64,000 bases of DNA from Sinorhizobium psoraleae (GCF_013283645.1 NZ_JABEKV010000002.1:255798-319797); one strand, 5' to 3'; shown: positions 44,664-53,916, counted from the stretch's first letter. The notes: generated from the letters alone by a model not told the origin. Program-made: numbers and translations.

Positions 44664-46166
44664 ATGAACAAACGAATCTCGTCAAACTCCGTTCTCTCCA
44701 TCGCAACCCCTGAAGCAATCGAGCCGCAACTCTTCGAGCATCCGGCCGAGGCCGTTGATTGCCTGGAGGCTCTCTACGAACGCAACACCCGCTTCCTCCG
44801 CGAGGCGTTCGAAGGGCTTGGAAAGAACGATGCGCCGCTCACACGTTTCCGTGCCTGCTATCCGCAAGTCAGCATCGAGACGAGCAGCTTCGGCCACGTC
44901 GATTCCAGGCTTTCCTTCGGCTACGTCAGTGCGCCCGGTGTCTACACGACGACGATCACCCGGCCGAAACTCTTCCGCCACTACCTGAAGGAACAGCTCG
45001 GGCACCTGATGCGCAATCATGGTGTGGGTGTCACCGTATCCGAGTCGGCGACACCGATACCGTTGCATTTCGCCTTCGGCGAGGCCGCTCATGTTGAGGC
45101 CTCGGCCGCCGAGACCATTGACATCCCGCTGCGCGACCTGTTCGACGCGCCGGACCTCACGACGACCGACGACGAGATCGCCAACGGTTCCTATGAGCCG
45201 GGCCCCGGCGAACCGTCGCCGCTCGCTCCGTTCACGGCGCAGCGCATCGATTATTCGCTGGCCCGGCTCAGCCACTACACGGCGACCAGTCCCGCGCATT
45301 TCCAGAATTTCGTGCTCTTCACGAACTACCAGTTTTATGTCGACGAGTTCTGCGCCTGGGCCCGGCAGCAGATGGCAGAAGGCGGCAATGGGTACACCGC
45401 CTTCGTCGAGCCCGGCAACATCGTGACCCCGGCAGGTGCCGATAAGCCGGATGCCGACTATACCCTCTCCCGTCTGCCGCAGATGCCGGCTTATCATCTG
45501 AAAAAAAAGGGGCATGGCGGCATCAGCATGGTCAACATCGGCGTCGGCCCGTCTAACGCCAAGACGATCACGGACCACATCGCCGTGCTGCGCCCGCATG
45601 TCTGGCTGATGCTCGGTCATTGCGCCGGCCTCAGAAACAGCCAGCGCCTCGGCGACTATGTGCTGGCACATGCCTATATGCGCGAGGACCACGTGCTCGA
45701 TGACGATCTGCCGGTCTGGATCCCGCTGCCGGCGCTCGCGGAGGTGCAGGTTGCGTTGCAGGACGCCGTTGCCGAGGTGACCGGCTATAAGGGGTATGAT
45801 CTCAAGCAGATCATGCGCACGGGCACGGTCGCGACGATTGACAACCGAAACTGGGAACTGCGCGACCAGCGCGGCCCCGTCAAGCGCCTCTCTCAGGCGC
45901 GCGCAATCGCGCTCGACATGGAGTCGGCAACGATCGCGGCCAACGGTTTCCGCTTCCGCGTGCCTTACGGCACGCTGCTTTGCGTGTCGGACAAGCCGCT
46001 GCACGGCGAGTTGAAGCTGCCCGGCATGGCGAGCGCATTTTACCGGACGCAGATCAGTCAGCATCTGAAGATCGGCATCCTGGCCTTGCAGAAGCTCGCG
46101 GCGATGCCGCCGGAGAAACTGCATTCGCGCAAGCTCCGAAGCTTCTACGAGACCTCGTTCCAGTAG
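44664..46166 (+). CDS. amn: AMP nucleosidase
   Basis: This 500-residue enzyme cleaves AMP to adenine and ribose 5-phosphate, helping to set adenylate levels. An N-terminal regulatory domain precedes the nucleosidase fold with the segments MVNIGVGPSNAKTITDHIAVLRPHVWLMLGHCAGLR, HVLDDDLPVWIPLPALAEVQ and ARAIALDMESATIAANGFRFRVPYGTLLCVSDKPLHGELKLPG, which match purine nucleoside phosphorylase-like enzymes. ATG 44664 is poorly sited. It ends one base from the stop of the opposing flippase-like gene. Confidence 0.94.
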   Translation: MNKRISSNSVLSIATPEAIEPQLFEHPAEAVDCLEALYERNTRFLREAFEGLGKNDAPLTRFRACYPQVSIETSSFGHVDSRLSFGYVSAPGVYTTTITRPKLFRHYLKEQLGHLMRNHGVGVTVSESATPIPLHFAFGEAAHVEASAAETIDIPLRDLFDAPDLTTTDDEIANGSYEPGPGEPSPLAPFTAQRIDYSLARLSHYTATSPAHFQNFVLFTNYQFYVDEFCAWARQQMAEGGNGYTAFVEPGNIVTPAGADKPDADYTLSRLPQMPAYHLKKKGHGGISMVNIGVGPSNAKTITDHIAVLRPHVWLMLGHCAGLRNSQRLGDYVLAHAYMREDHVLDDDLPVWIPLPALAEVQVALQDAVAEVTGYKGYDLKQIMRTGTVATIDNRNWELRDQRGPVKRLSQARAIALDMESATIAANGFRFRVPYGTLLCVSDKPLHGELKLPGMASAFYRTQISQHLKIGILALQKLAAMPPEKLHSRKLRSFYETSFQ

Positions 46167-46167
46167 A

Positions 46168-47124
46168 TCACGCTTTCCGCCGCAGCAGGAGCGACAGCAT
46201 TGTACCGGCGACTGCCGAGACGATGACGAGCAGATGTGCATTGACGCTGGCTCGGCCGAGCAGTTCAAGTGCGTCGCGACCGCCAGGCGCTCCGAAGGAA
46301 ATCGCTCCGGCCGCAATCGCCGCCGGGTAGGTTCCAACCCCCGCCGGTGCATGAACCGGCAGCACAGAGGAGAGCTCGCCGCCAAGAGCACCGCCGAAGC
46401 TGGCAGCAAGCGGCGCCACGCCCATAATGGCAAGCACCCAGGCGAGAACCACGACCTTGACAGCCCAGTTCAGAATGGTCATCGCCCATGCACGCAGAAA
46501 TCCTGGCATGTTGTCCGGGAGGCCTGCCTCCACTTCATCCAGCACGGTCGCAAGCCTCCCCCGAGCCAAATGCCGCGCAAGCGCAAGAACCCTTCCCTTC
46601 AGCAGGAAGAATGCGAGCGGCGAGAAGAATGCGAACGTCCAAACGAGCCAGCCGATCGACGCATCGCTCCTCTCGATCACGAGGCCGATGGTGGCAACCG
46701 TCAGCAAGGCATGCAGATCGAGCAGCCGCATGACGAGCAGCGCCGATGTGCCGTGCACGAGCGGCACGCCGAATTCGGAGCGCATCAGCAGAGGGAAGCT
46801 CGTTTCGCCTGCGCGAAACGGCAACATGATGTTGAGCAGATTGTGGACCTGTGTAACGCGAAACAAAGGCAGGAAGCGGCCTGCGGTATGTCCCGGGAAA
46901 TAATCATAGATGCGGTAGCAGCGGATGAAATAGGTGGAGATCAGTAGGGCGAGCGCGGCAAGCACGGCCCCGATGCCAATCTCGGCCCACTGGCGCATCA
47001 GGGTCGACCAGCCCCAAACCCATTCGACGAAGATCGCGTAGGCCGCGATCGCGACTACGGAAATCAGCATCATGCGGTTGCGTGCAAGCCACGATCGCTG
47101 ACTGAACTGCCAGTCCGAATTCAT
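46168..47124 (-). CDS. LPG_synthase_TM / flippase-like membrane protein
   Basis: This 318-residue protein has 7-9 hydrophobic segments of the lysylphosphatidylglycerol synthase transmembrane region family (also seen in AglD). Marks are YDYFPGHTAGRFLPLFRVTQVHNLLNIMLPFRAGETSFPLLM and ELSSVLPVHAPAGVGTYPAAIAAGAI. It lacks the catalytic domain of MprF, so a lipid-linked sugar or lipid transport role is possible. It is divergent from the GT2/GT39 pair, with only 117 bases between starts, and convergent with amn. Confidence 0.85.
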   Translation of the reverse strand: MNSDWQFSQRSWLARNRMMLISVVAIAAYAIFVEWVWGWSTLMRQWAEIGIGAVLAALALLISTYFIRCYRIYDYFPGHTAGRFLPLFRVTQVHNLLNIMLPFRAGETSFPLLMRSEFGVPLVHGTSALLVMRLLDLHALLTVATIGLVIERSDASIGWLVWTFAFFSPLAFFLLKGRVLALARHLARGRLATVLDEVEAGLPDNMPGFLRAWAMTILNWAVKVVVLAWVLAIMGVAPLAASFGGALGGELSSVLPVHAPAGVGTYPAAIAAGAISFGAPGGRDALELLGRASVNAHLLVIVSAVAGTMLSLLLRRKA

Positions 47125-47241
47125 CCGATGCCGATTTCCTGTGCTGAACCACGCAATTCGACGTTGGTTATCACCGTTAACTGTGCAAGAAAACCTGCGA
47201 CAGTACGCCGGAGATCATCCTTGAACCACACTGAAGAACCC

Positions 47242-48240
47242 ATGGCGGCGCTTGCCGATAAATTGGAGGCCATCGAGCTGTCCGTCGTCGTCCCCGTGTT
47301 CAACGAAGAGGACAGCGTCGGGCCGCTCGTCACACGCATTCACGACGCAATGGCCGGCTTCAGCAAGTCGTGGGAACTGATCCTTGTGGATGACGGCAGC
47401 ACCGACCGCACGCTACCGAATGCCCGCGCCGAACTCTTCCGCCCGGACCTGAGGCTGAAGATCATCGAACTGCAGAAGAATTTCGGTCAGACTGCCGCCA
47501 TGCAGGCCGGTATCGATGCGGCCTCCGGACGATTGATCGCGACACTCGACGGCGACCTGCAGAATGACCCCAATGACATTCCGCGCATGGTCGTGGCGAT
47601 CGAGGAACGCCAACTGGACCTGCTCGTCGGGTGGAGAAAAAACCGCCGGGACGGACTGCTGCTCAGGAAAATTCCCTCGTGGTGCGCCAACCGGCTGATC
47701 GGCAAGATCACCGGGGTCAAGCTCCACGACTACGGGTGCAGCCTGAAGGTCTATCGCGCCTCGATCATCAAGCAAGTCAAGCTGATGGGCGAGATGCACC
47801 GCTTCATCCCTGCATGGGTCGCCGGTGTCGTGCCCAGCAGCCGGATCGGCGAGATGCCAGTCACCCATCATGCCCGCCATTTCGGTGCATCGAAATACGG
47901 CATCTCACGCACTTTCCGCGTCATACTCGACCTTTTGGCCGTGCTCTTCTTCATGCGCTACAAGGCGCGCCCCGGCCACTTTTTCGGATCCATCGGGCTT
48001 GCGACCGGCGGTTTGAGCGCACTTATCCTCTTCTATCTGGCCATCGACAAATTCATCCTCGGCAACGACATCGGCACACGCCCGATGCTGATGGTTGGTG
48101 TAATGCTGTTCCTGTCGTCGATCCAGCTCATCACCACGGGCATACTGTCGGAGATGATGGCCCGCGCCTATTTCCGCGACGACGAGACGACAAGCTACAT
48201 CGTGCGCCAGGTCTTCGAGCAGGAACAAGCCGATGCTTGA
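47242..48240 (+). CDS. GT2 polyprenyl-phosphate sugar transferase (DPM/RgtE-like)
   Basis: This 332-residue enzyme has a GT-A domain (SVVVPVFNEEDSVGPLV, ILVDDGSTDRT, LDGDLQNDPNDIP) and two C-terminal hydrophobic segments, the layout of DPM1/ArnC/RgtE enzymes that load a sugar from a nucleotide donor onto a polyprenyl phosphate. In rhizobia RgtE makes dodecaprenyl-phosphate galacturonic acid. The sugar cannot be read here. ATG 47242 (MAALADKLEAIEL) is preferred to a more upstream start. The next gene overlaps by 8 bases. Confidence 0.87.
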   Translation: MAALADKLEAIELSVVVPVFNEEDSVGPLVTRIHDAMAGFSKSWELILVDDGSTDRTLPNARAELFRPDLRLKIIELQKNFGQTAAMQAGIDAASGRLIATLDGDLQNDPNDIPRMVVAIEERQLDLLVGWRKNRRDGLLLRKIPSWCANRLIGKITGVKLHDYGCSLKVYRASIIKQVKLMGEMHRFIPAWVAGVVPSSRIGEMPVTHHARHFGASKYGISRTFRVILDLLAVLFFMRYKARPGHFFGSIGLATGGLSALILFYLAIDKFILGNDIGTRPMLMVGVMLFLSSIQLITTGILSEMMARAYFRDDETTSYIVRQVFEQEQADA

Positions 48241-49741
48241 CACCGTCAATCGACGCCCGGACACGGTCTTCCTTGCCGTTTCGGGTTATTTCCTGCTGTG
48301 CGTCCTGCTGCGCCTTGCCGTTTCCAACTCCCTCGAGATCGACGAGGCGGAACAGGCTTATCTGTCGCAGTTCCTGCAACTGGGTTACGGACCGCAGCCT
48401 CCATTCTACAACTGGCTGCAATACGGCTTGGGCCAACTGCTCGGCACGTCGCTTGCGACCATGACGATCCTCAAAAACGGGCTCCTGTTCCTTTGCTGCC
48501 TCTTTTACGGGCTCGCCGCACGCCTCGTCCTCGCCGATCGGCGGCTTTCGGCGACCGCGATGCTCGGTGTGCTGACGTTGCCGCCGGTTTTCCTGCTGGC
48601 GCAGCGTGATCTTTCGCACACCGTCGCCGCGCTTTTCGCCGTATCGCTGTTCCTTTACGGCTTCCTGCGGACACTCACGCGACCGAGCCTCCTTTCCTAT
48701 CTGCTCACCGGGGCCGCCGTCGGCATCGGCGTGATCTCGAAGTACAATTTCGTCCTGGTGCCGGTCGCCGCGATCATTGCCGTGCTCCCCGAGCGCGACC
48801 TGCGCGCCCGCATCTTCGATTGGCGGACGCTGGCAGCCGTTGTGGTTGCCTGCCTCATCGTCCTGCCGCACGGCTACTGGGTGCTTCAGAATCTCGATTC
48901 CGCGTCGAGCGGTACCTTGAACGAGATGAAGGAGCGCGAGGTGGAGGGGCGGCTCCTGCAGGCGGCCCACGGTGTCCTGGCGCTCGGCTCGGCGATCATC
49001 GGCGGCAGCATCGTCACGCTGCTCCTCTTTGGCCTTGTCTTTCGCGCCAAGATCCGGCTGATCTGGCGGGCCGAAAGCCAGTGGACCCGGATCGTCGGAC
49101 GCATGATTTTGCTGTGCCTCCTTGCCGTTCTGCTGATCATTCTAGGCGTAGCGGCGACGCATGTTCGCGAGAAATGGCTGGTCCTTTTTCTCGTCCTGCT
49201 TCCGCTCTATCTCTGTCTCAAGATCGAGGCGGCGAAGATCGATTTGTCGGGCCATCTCGGCCGATTCTTCCTGCTGGTCGGAATCATCGCCGTCGGCGCG
49301 CTCACGGTCGTCTCGGCCCGGGTCATCGTGCGGCCCTGGTACGGAGATTATTCAAGGCTGAACATTCCTTACGGAGCATTTGTCGAAGCCGTCGCGCAGA
49401 GCGAAGGCAAGCAGCCAGCGCTCGTTCTGACGGGCGACAAGCAGCTGGCAGGCAATATCCGCACACAATTGCGCGATGCACTGGTTGCCATTCCCCATCT
49501 TTCGAATGTGCCTGCGGCCGATATGGCCAAACGACCGCTTCTGGTGGTCTGGCGCGACGGCCAGGCCCAGGCGCAGCCGGTTCCGGAGCTTCTGAAAGGG
49601 GCCTTGAAGGCTTTCAACGTCCCGGAGACAGGAATGTCACCACGCTCGCTAGCCCTACCCTATCTCTACGGTCGCGATTCGCAGCGATACGGTTTCAGCT
49701 ACATCTGGATCGGGGAACAAGGCACCGTCGCCGGACAATAA
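48233..49741 (+). CDS. GT39/ArnT-like lipid-linked sugar transferase (Rgt-like)
   Basis: This 502-residue integral membrane protein has 10-12 hydrophobic segments. Its N-terminal loop carries the acidic motif NSLEIDEAEQAYLSQFLQLGYGPQPPFYNWLQ, the ArnT/PMT-type catalytic signature. It ends in a periplasmic domain (about 380-502). In rhizobia the RgtA-D relatives add galacturonic acid from a polyprenyl carrier to lipid A and core. AGGAAC precedes ATG 48233, which overlaps the GT2 stop by 8 bases, so the pair is coupled. The acceptor is unknown. Confidence 0.85.
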   Translation: MLDTVNRRPDTVFLAVSGYFLLCVLLRLAVSNSLEIDEAEQAYLSQFLQLGYGPQPPFYNWLQYGLGQLLGTSLATMTILKNGLLFLCCLFYGLAARLVLADRRLSATAMLGVLTLPPVFLLAQRDLSHTVAALFAVSLFLYGFLRTLTRPSLLSYLLTGAAVGIGVISKYNFVLVPVAAIIAVLPERDLRARIFDWRTLAAVVVACLIVLPHGYWVLQNLDSASSGTLNEMKEREVEGRLLQAAHGVLALGSAIIGGSIVTLLLFGLVFRAKIRLIWRAESQWTRIVGRMILLCLLAVLLIILGVAATHVREKWLVLFLVLLPLYLCLKIEAAKIDLSGHLGRFFLLVGIIAVGALTVVSARVIVRPWYGDYSRLNIPYGAFVEAVAQSEGKQPALVLTGDKQLAGNIRTQLRDALVAIPHLSNVPAADMAKRPLLVVWRDGQAQAQPVPELLKGALKAFNVPETGMSPRSLALPYLYGRDSQRYGFSYIWIGEQGTVAGQ

Positions 49742-49815
49742 CCCTGCCGGAGCAGCTCCAGGAAAGTATGCAACGGCTTTCCGCTCGAAACTGCGTCCTT
49801 TCAAGGCGGCTGCAT

Positions 49816-50715
49816 CTACTGATTGCCGACCAGCAGCTTCAGTTCGCCGGGATGGACGCGCAGTGCCACGTCACGTCCCATCGGCAGAAGCTCGCCGTCA
49901 ATGACGCAATTAATCTTTCTGTCCACCTTCGGGAAGTGCAGATCGACAGCGATGGCGCTCATCTCGGTGATCAAGGGGCTCGCGCGGAACTTGCCGCGCA
50001 GGATATCGAAGGCAAGTTTCGCGACCCCGGCCGGTTTCAGCGGCGGCGCCGTGTAGAAACCGAGATGCCCGCTCGTCACGTCATCGGCGTACATCAAGGT
50101 GGCATGGCCGAAGTGATTGTTCGAGACCGAAATGGCCGAAACATGCCGGCGCTCCCGGTGACCGTCGGCATCGAACTCGATCTCAAAATCCGGGGGGTTG
50201 AAAATCACGCCGATCGCCGCACGCGTGCTTGCGCTGATCTTTCCGAGCCTTGAGGCGAAACGGTAGGATTCGCGATAGCGTACCAGGCGGGCATGCAAGC
50301 CCATCGAAAACTGATGAACGAAGGCGCGGCCGTCCGCGCTGCCGATGTCGCCATCGATGATCCTGCCATAAGCAAGGACCTCCGGCGCCTTCCAGATGTC
50401 GAGCGGCAGTTTCAACGAGCGCGCGAAAAGGTTCATCGTCCCAGCCGGGATGACGCCGAGCGGCATGCGGTTTTTCCACGCGACGCCGGCAGCCGCCGAA
50501 ATCGTACCGTCGCCGCCGCCGGCGACAATCGCATCGAGATCGTCACGGCGGCAGGTTCTTTCCAGCATATCGCGCATGTCACCGGCCCCGACAGCGACGA
50601 CTTCGATCTGATGTCCGGCACCGCGAAAGACCTCTTCCACCCACCGTCCGTAGGCCTCCATATCCGTCGTACGGAATGTTCCCCCATCTCGATTGAAGAT
50701 GGCTTTGACTTTCAT
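49816..50715 (-). CDS. Diacylglycerol kinase family (DagK/YegS-like) lipid kinase
   Basis: This 299-residue protein has the DAGK catalytic domain with AIFNRDGGTFR, IVAGGGDGTISAAAG and IPAGTMNLFARSL (residues about 66-100), then the C-terminal domain. Such enzymes phosphorylate diacylglycerol, sphingosine-like lipids or related substrates with ATP. The substrate is unknown. It is convergent with the GT39 gene. Confidence 0.9.
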   Translation of the reverse strand: MKVKAIFNRDGGTFRTTDMEAYGRWVEEVFRGAGHQIEVVAVGAGDMRDMLERTCRRDDLDAIVAGGGDGTISAAAGVAWKNRMPLGVIPAGTMNLFARSLKLPLDIWKAPEVLAYGRIIDGDIGSADGRAFVHQFSMGLHARLVRYRESYRFASRLGKISASTRAAIGVIFNPPDFEIEFDADGHRERRHVSAISVSNNHFGHATLMYADDVTSGHLGFYTAPPLKPAGVAKLAFDILRGKFRASPLITEMSAIAVDLHFPKVDRKINCVIDGELLPMGRDVALRVHPGELKLLVGNQ

Positions 50716-50820
50716 GAAACGTCGTTTTCTCCCGGACCTCGATCAAACATGTAGGTCACAGATAAGCGCGATGAGGAGGGTTTCCAGAGGAGCCGGTCAG
50801 GCGTCCTCGAATTTGGCTCG

Positions 50821-51204
50821 CTAAGCCGATCGGTTTTCGAGCGGTTTCAGCGTCATACGATCGCCGTCGCAAAGGACATTTTCATCGCCCCAGGCTTTCA
50901 GCGCCATGATCACTGGCCTCAAGCTTTCTCCCCTGGGCGTCAAGGCGTAGTCGACGCGCGGCGGGACGACCGGAAAAACAGTGCGTGACAGAAGCCCCGC
51001 CTCCTCCAGTTCGCGCAACTGCTTGGTCAGCATCCGCTGCGTCACGCTTGGCAATCTCCGCCGCAACTCGTTGAAGCGCAACGTGCCCGCGAGCATCAGG
51101 TGATAGAGGATGACCCCCTTCCATTTGCCGTCGATGAAGCTCAGCGTCGATTCCACCGGGCAACCCGGGAATGTGTTCGTCAGTTTCGCGCGCGGCCTGG
51201 ACAT
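50821..51204 (-). CDS. HxlR-family transcriptional regulator
   Basis: This 127-residue winged-helix protein has the HxlR block GCPVESTLSFIDGKWKGVILYHL, then RFNELRRRLPSVTQRMLTKQLRELEEAGLLSR. The single conserved Cys near the N-terminus is the redox or electrophile sensor of some HxlR proteins. ATG 51204 follows AAAGGAT. It is divergent from a quinone-oxidoreductase-like dehydrogenase, its likely target. Confidence 0.9.
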   Translation of the reverse strand: MSRPRAKLTNTFPGCPVESTLSFIDGKWKGVILYHLMLAGTLRFNELRRRLPSVTQRMLTKQLRELEEAGLLSRTVFPVVPPRVDYALTPRGESLRPVIMALKAWGDENVLCDGDRMTLKPLENRSA

Positions 51205-51306
51205 AACAGTATCCTTTTCGACACTATGAGCCAAATTTGTGCATTCTTGTGCTTATCGACTATAATGCTCATGTAGCTCCTGTTCAATTCTGCAAAGGAG
51301 CATTCG

Positions 51307-52320
51307 ATGCGTGCCGTCGCCTACAGGATACCGCAAGCCATCACCGCCGAAACCGCCCTGATCGACGTCGATCTGCCTGTGCCCTCGCCGGAGGATCGCG
51401 ATCTTCTGGTCGAGATCAAGGCGGTCTCCGTGAATCCCGTCGACACGAAAGTGCGCGCCGGCGTTCAGCCGGAGTCGAACCAGCCGAAGGTTCTCGGCTG
51501 GGACGCTGCCGGCGTCGTCAAGGCCGTCGGCCCGAAAGTCACACTGTTCCAAGTGGGGGACGAAGTATTCTACGCCGGCGCACTCGACCGGCCAGGCACC
51601 AATGCCGAGTTTCATCTGGTGGACGAGCGCATCGTCGGCCGAAAGCCGAAGTCGCTCGGCTTTGCCGAGGCCGCCGCGCTGCCGCTGACCGCGATCACCG
51701 CCTGGGAAACGCTGTTCGACCGTTTGAAGGTCAGTGATCCGGTGCCGGGGGCTGCCAATGCCGTGTTGATCATCGGCGGCGCCGGCGGCGTCGGATCGAT
51801 CGCGATCCAATTGTTGCGCGCGTTGACGAACCTCACCGTGATCGCAACCGCCTCTCGACCCGAAACCCGCGACTGGGTGCTGAAGCTCGGCGCCCATCAG
51901 GTACTCGACCACGGGCGCCCGCTTGCCACCGAGATCGAGCAGTTGGCGCTTGGCGCGCCTGCCTTCGTCTTCTCAACCACCAATACCGACAAGCATATCG
52001 GCGAAATCGTCAAGCTGATTGCACCGCAGGGCCGGTTCGCCCTGATCGATGATCTTCCTGTGCTCGATGTCATGCCGTTCAAGCGCAAAGCTGTATCGAC
52101 GCACTGGGAGATGATGTTTGCCCGTCCGATGTTCAAAACGCCAGACATGATCGAGCAGCACAACCTGCTCAACCGTGTCGCGGAACTGGTCGACAGCGGC
52201 AAGATCCGCACGACCTTGACGGAAACGCTGGGTCCCATCAACGCGGCCACGCTCAGGAAGGCGCATCAAATGATCGAGACCGGCCGCACGCGCGGCAAGC
52301 TCGTTCTGGAAGGGTTTTGA
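51307..52320 (+). CDS. Zinc-type alcohol dehydrogenase-like / quinone oxidoreductase family protein (ZADH)
   Basis: This 337-residue medium-chain reductase reads SVNPVDTKVRAGVQPESNQPKVLGWDAAGVV at the N-terminus, the NADP site VLIIGGAGGVGSIAIQLLRA and ends TGRTRGKLVLEGF. The zinc ligands of true alcohol dehydrogenases are missing, so a quinone or enone reductase is likely. AAAGGAG precedes ATG 51307. It shares a 102-base spacer with the HxlR gene, and induction by electrophiles is expected from that pairing. Confidence 0.87.
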   Translation: MRAVAYRIPQAITAETALIDVDLPVPSPEDRDLLVEIKAVSVNPVDTKVRAGVQPESNQPKVLGWDAAGVVKAVGPKVTLFQVGDEVFYAGALDRPGTNAEFHLVDERIVGRKPKSLGFAEAAALPLTAITAWETLFDRLKVSDPVPGAANAVLIIGGAGGVGSIAIQLLRALTNLTVIATASRPETRDWVLKLGAHQVLDHGRPLATEIEQLALGAPAFVFSTTNTDKHIGEIVKLIAPQGRFALIDDLPVLDVMPFKRKAVSTHWEMMFARPMFKTPDMIEQHNLLNRVAELVDSGKIRTTLTETLGPINAATLRKAHQMIETGRTRGKLVLEGF

Positions 52321-52383
52321 GCAGACGTTTCGAAAGGGGCGCGCAGCCTTCCCGCGGCAGTCAGTGCCGCGGGAAATCCTTCG

Positions 52384-52854
52384 CTACAGCGACGGCAGCT
52401 TCAGCGGACCGCCCGTCTTGATGGAGCGGATGGCGAAATTCGATCGGATATCTGTCACGCCCGGCAATGCCAGCAGGGTTTCAGTCAAGAGCTTCTCATA
52501 GGCCGAGAGATCCTCGACCACGACCTCCGCCAGGAAATCGGCATTGCCGGAAATCAGAAAGCACGAGACCACCTCGGGAATGGCGAGCAGCGATTCCTGC
52601 TGGCGGCGTGCGTTCTCCTGGCTGTGATGGCCAACCTTGATCTCGACGAACACCGTAAGGCCAAGGCCGACCTCCTTGCGATCGATGTCGGCGCGATAGC
52701 CGCGCAGGACACCGGATTTTTCGAGATTGCGAATGCGCCTCAGACAGGGTGACGGCGACAGGTTGACCCGTTCCGCAATCTCGACATTGGTCGCTCGCGC
52801 ATCCTCCTGGAGAATCTTCAGGATGGCGATATCGAATTTGTCCAGCTTTGGCAT
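52384..52854 (-). CDS. Lrp/AsnC-family transcriptional regulator
   Basis: This 156-residue regulator has an N-terminal helix-turn-helix (LDKFDIAILKILQEDARATNVEIAERVNLSPSPCLRRIRNLEKSGVLRGY) and an effector-binding RAM domain (ESLLAIPEVVSCFLISGNADFLAEVVV). The effector is probably an amino acid. ATG 52854 gives the classic start. It is divergent from an EamA exporter with a palindrome between them. Confidence 0.92.
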   Translation of the reverse strand: MPKLDKFDIAILKILQEDARATNVEIAERVNLSPSPCLRRIRNLEKSGVLRGYRADIDRKEVGLGLTVFVEIKVGHHSQENARRQQESLLAIPEVVSCFLISGNADFLAEVVVEDLSAYEKLLTETLLALPGVTDIRSNFAIRSIKTGGPLKLPSL

Positions 52855-52877
52855 ATTCAGAAACTCAATGGCGGCAA

Positions 52878-52897
52878 ATTGGCAGATTGTTGCCAAT
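52878..52897. promoter_or_regulatory. Operator between lrp-like and EamA genes
   Basis: ATTGGCA-GATTGT-TGCCAAT is a perfect dyad of 7-base arms with a 6-base spacer. It is 24 bases upstream of the Lrp-like start and 97 bases upstream of the EamA start, so it is a candidate autoregulatory site. Confidence 0.65.
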
Positions 52898-52993
52898 CAT
52901 ACGGGTTGTGAGGCGGAGATAGCAAGGACATACCCCCGCACCCGGCGCTAATTTCTTCCCGATCCTCTTTCGCAAACCCCTTCGGGAAGGAAC

Positions 52994-53908
52994 ATGAAAA
53001 TGGTTGCGCTCGCTCTCGATCGCGGCTCCGCCGCACCCGCCGCCGGCCATGCCGGCGCGTTTATCACCGTGATGATTTGGGCGACCTGGATTCTCGCCAC
53101 GCGGCACACCGCCGCGACGGCAATCGGGACGATCGACCTCGGGCTCATTCGCTACGGAATACCGGCGCTGGTACTCGCCCCGGTCTGGCTGAAGACGGGG
53201 CTCTTGCCCAAGGCGTTGCCGCTTTCCCTTCTCGTTCTGATGGTCGCGGGGTCGGGCGCTGTGTTTTTCCAGGTGGCCGCCTTCGCCATCCACGCAACGC
53301 CTGCTTCATCCGTCGGTATTCTGCTCGGCGGCTCGATGCCGCTCGCCGCGGCGTTGATCGGCGTCGTGTTTTTCCAGGAGCGCCCCGACCGCATGCGCAT
53401 AATCGGTTTTTCCGCCATCGTCGTCGGCGTCGCTATCCTGCTTGGCCGCAGTCTCGGCGCATCGGATCCATCCGCCTGGACGGGCTATGGGCTGCTGCCC
53501 GCGGCCGCGACCCTTTGGGCAATCTATACCCACGCGTTCCGGCGCTCAGGTCTGAGCGCCGTCGAAGGCAGCGCCCTGATTGCCGTCTGGTCGTTTCTGA
53601 TCCACCTCGCCTTGGCATGGGTCTTCGGCAGCACGCTTGCGAGCGTCCCGCTCGGCGAGATCGGCCTCCAGGTCTTGAGTCAGGGCGTTCTCTCGGGGCT
53701 CGCGGCGACGGTTGCCTATGGCTTTGCGGTCCGTCGCCTAGGCGGCACGCAAGCGGCCGCCTTCACCGCCTTGACGCCCGTGCTTGCCATGTTCGGCGGT
53801 GCAGCGTTGCTTGGCGAAACGATCGGTCCGTACGAGATCGTGGCCGCGGTCATCACCTCGGCTGGCGTTGCACTCTCGACCGGCATTCTCTCCCCTAGGC
53901 AGGCTTGA
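52994..53908 (+). CDS. EamA family (DMT) transporter
   Basis: This 304-residue protein has about 10 hydrophobic segments and two EamA repeats (FITVMIWATWILATRHTAATAIG; later GSALIAVWSFLIHLALAWVF). It probably exports amino acids or similar metabolites, as the divergent Lrp-like regulator suggests. GGAAGGAA precedes ATG 52994. A bidirectional hairpin ends it. Confidence 0.87.
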   Translation: MKMVALALDRGSAAPAAGHAGAFITVMIWATWILATRHTAATAIGTIDLGLIRYGIPALVLAPVWLKTGLLPKALPLSLLVLMVAGSGAVFFQVAAFAIHATPASSVGILLGGSMPLAAALIGVVFFQERPDRMRIIGFSAIVVGVAILLGRSLGASDPSAWTGYGLLPAAATLWAIYTHAFRRSGLSAVEGSALIAVWSFLIHLALAWVFGSTLASVPLGEIGLQVLSQGVLSGLAATVAYGFAVRRLGGTQAAAFTALTPVLAMFGGAALLGETIGPYEIVAAVITSAGVALSTGILSPRQA

Positions 53909-53916
53909 GATTGCAT

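Noticed and set aside
44682..46433. 583-codon frame antisense to amn
   Set aside because: Antisense shadow; amn has clear enzyme motifs, this frame has none.
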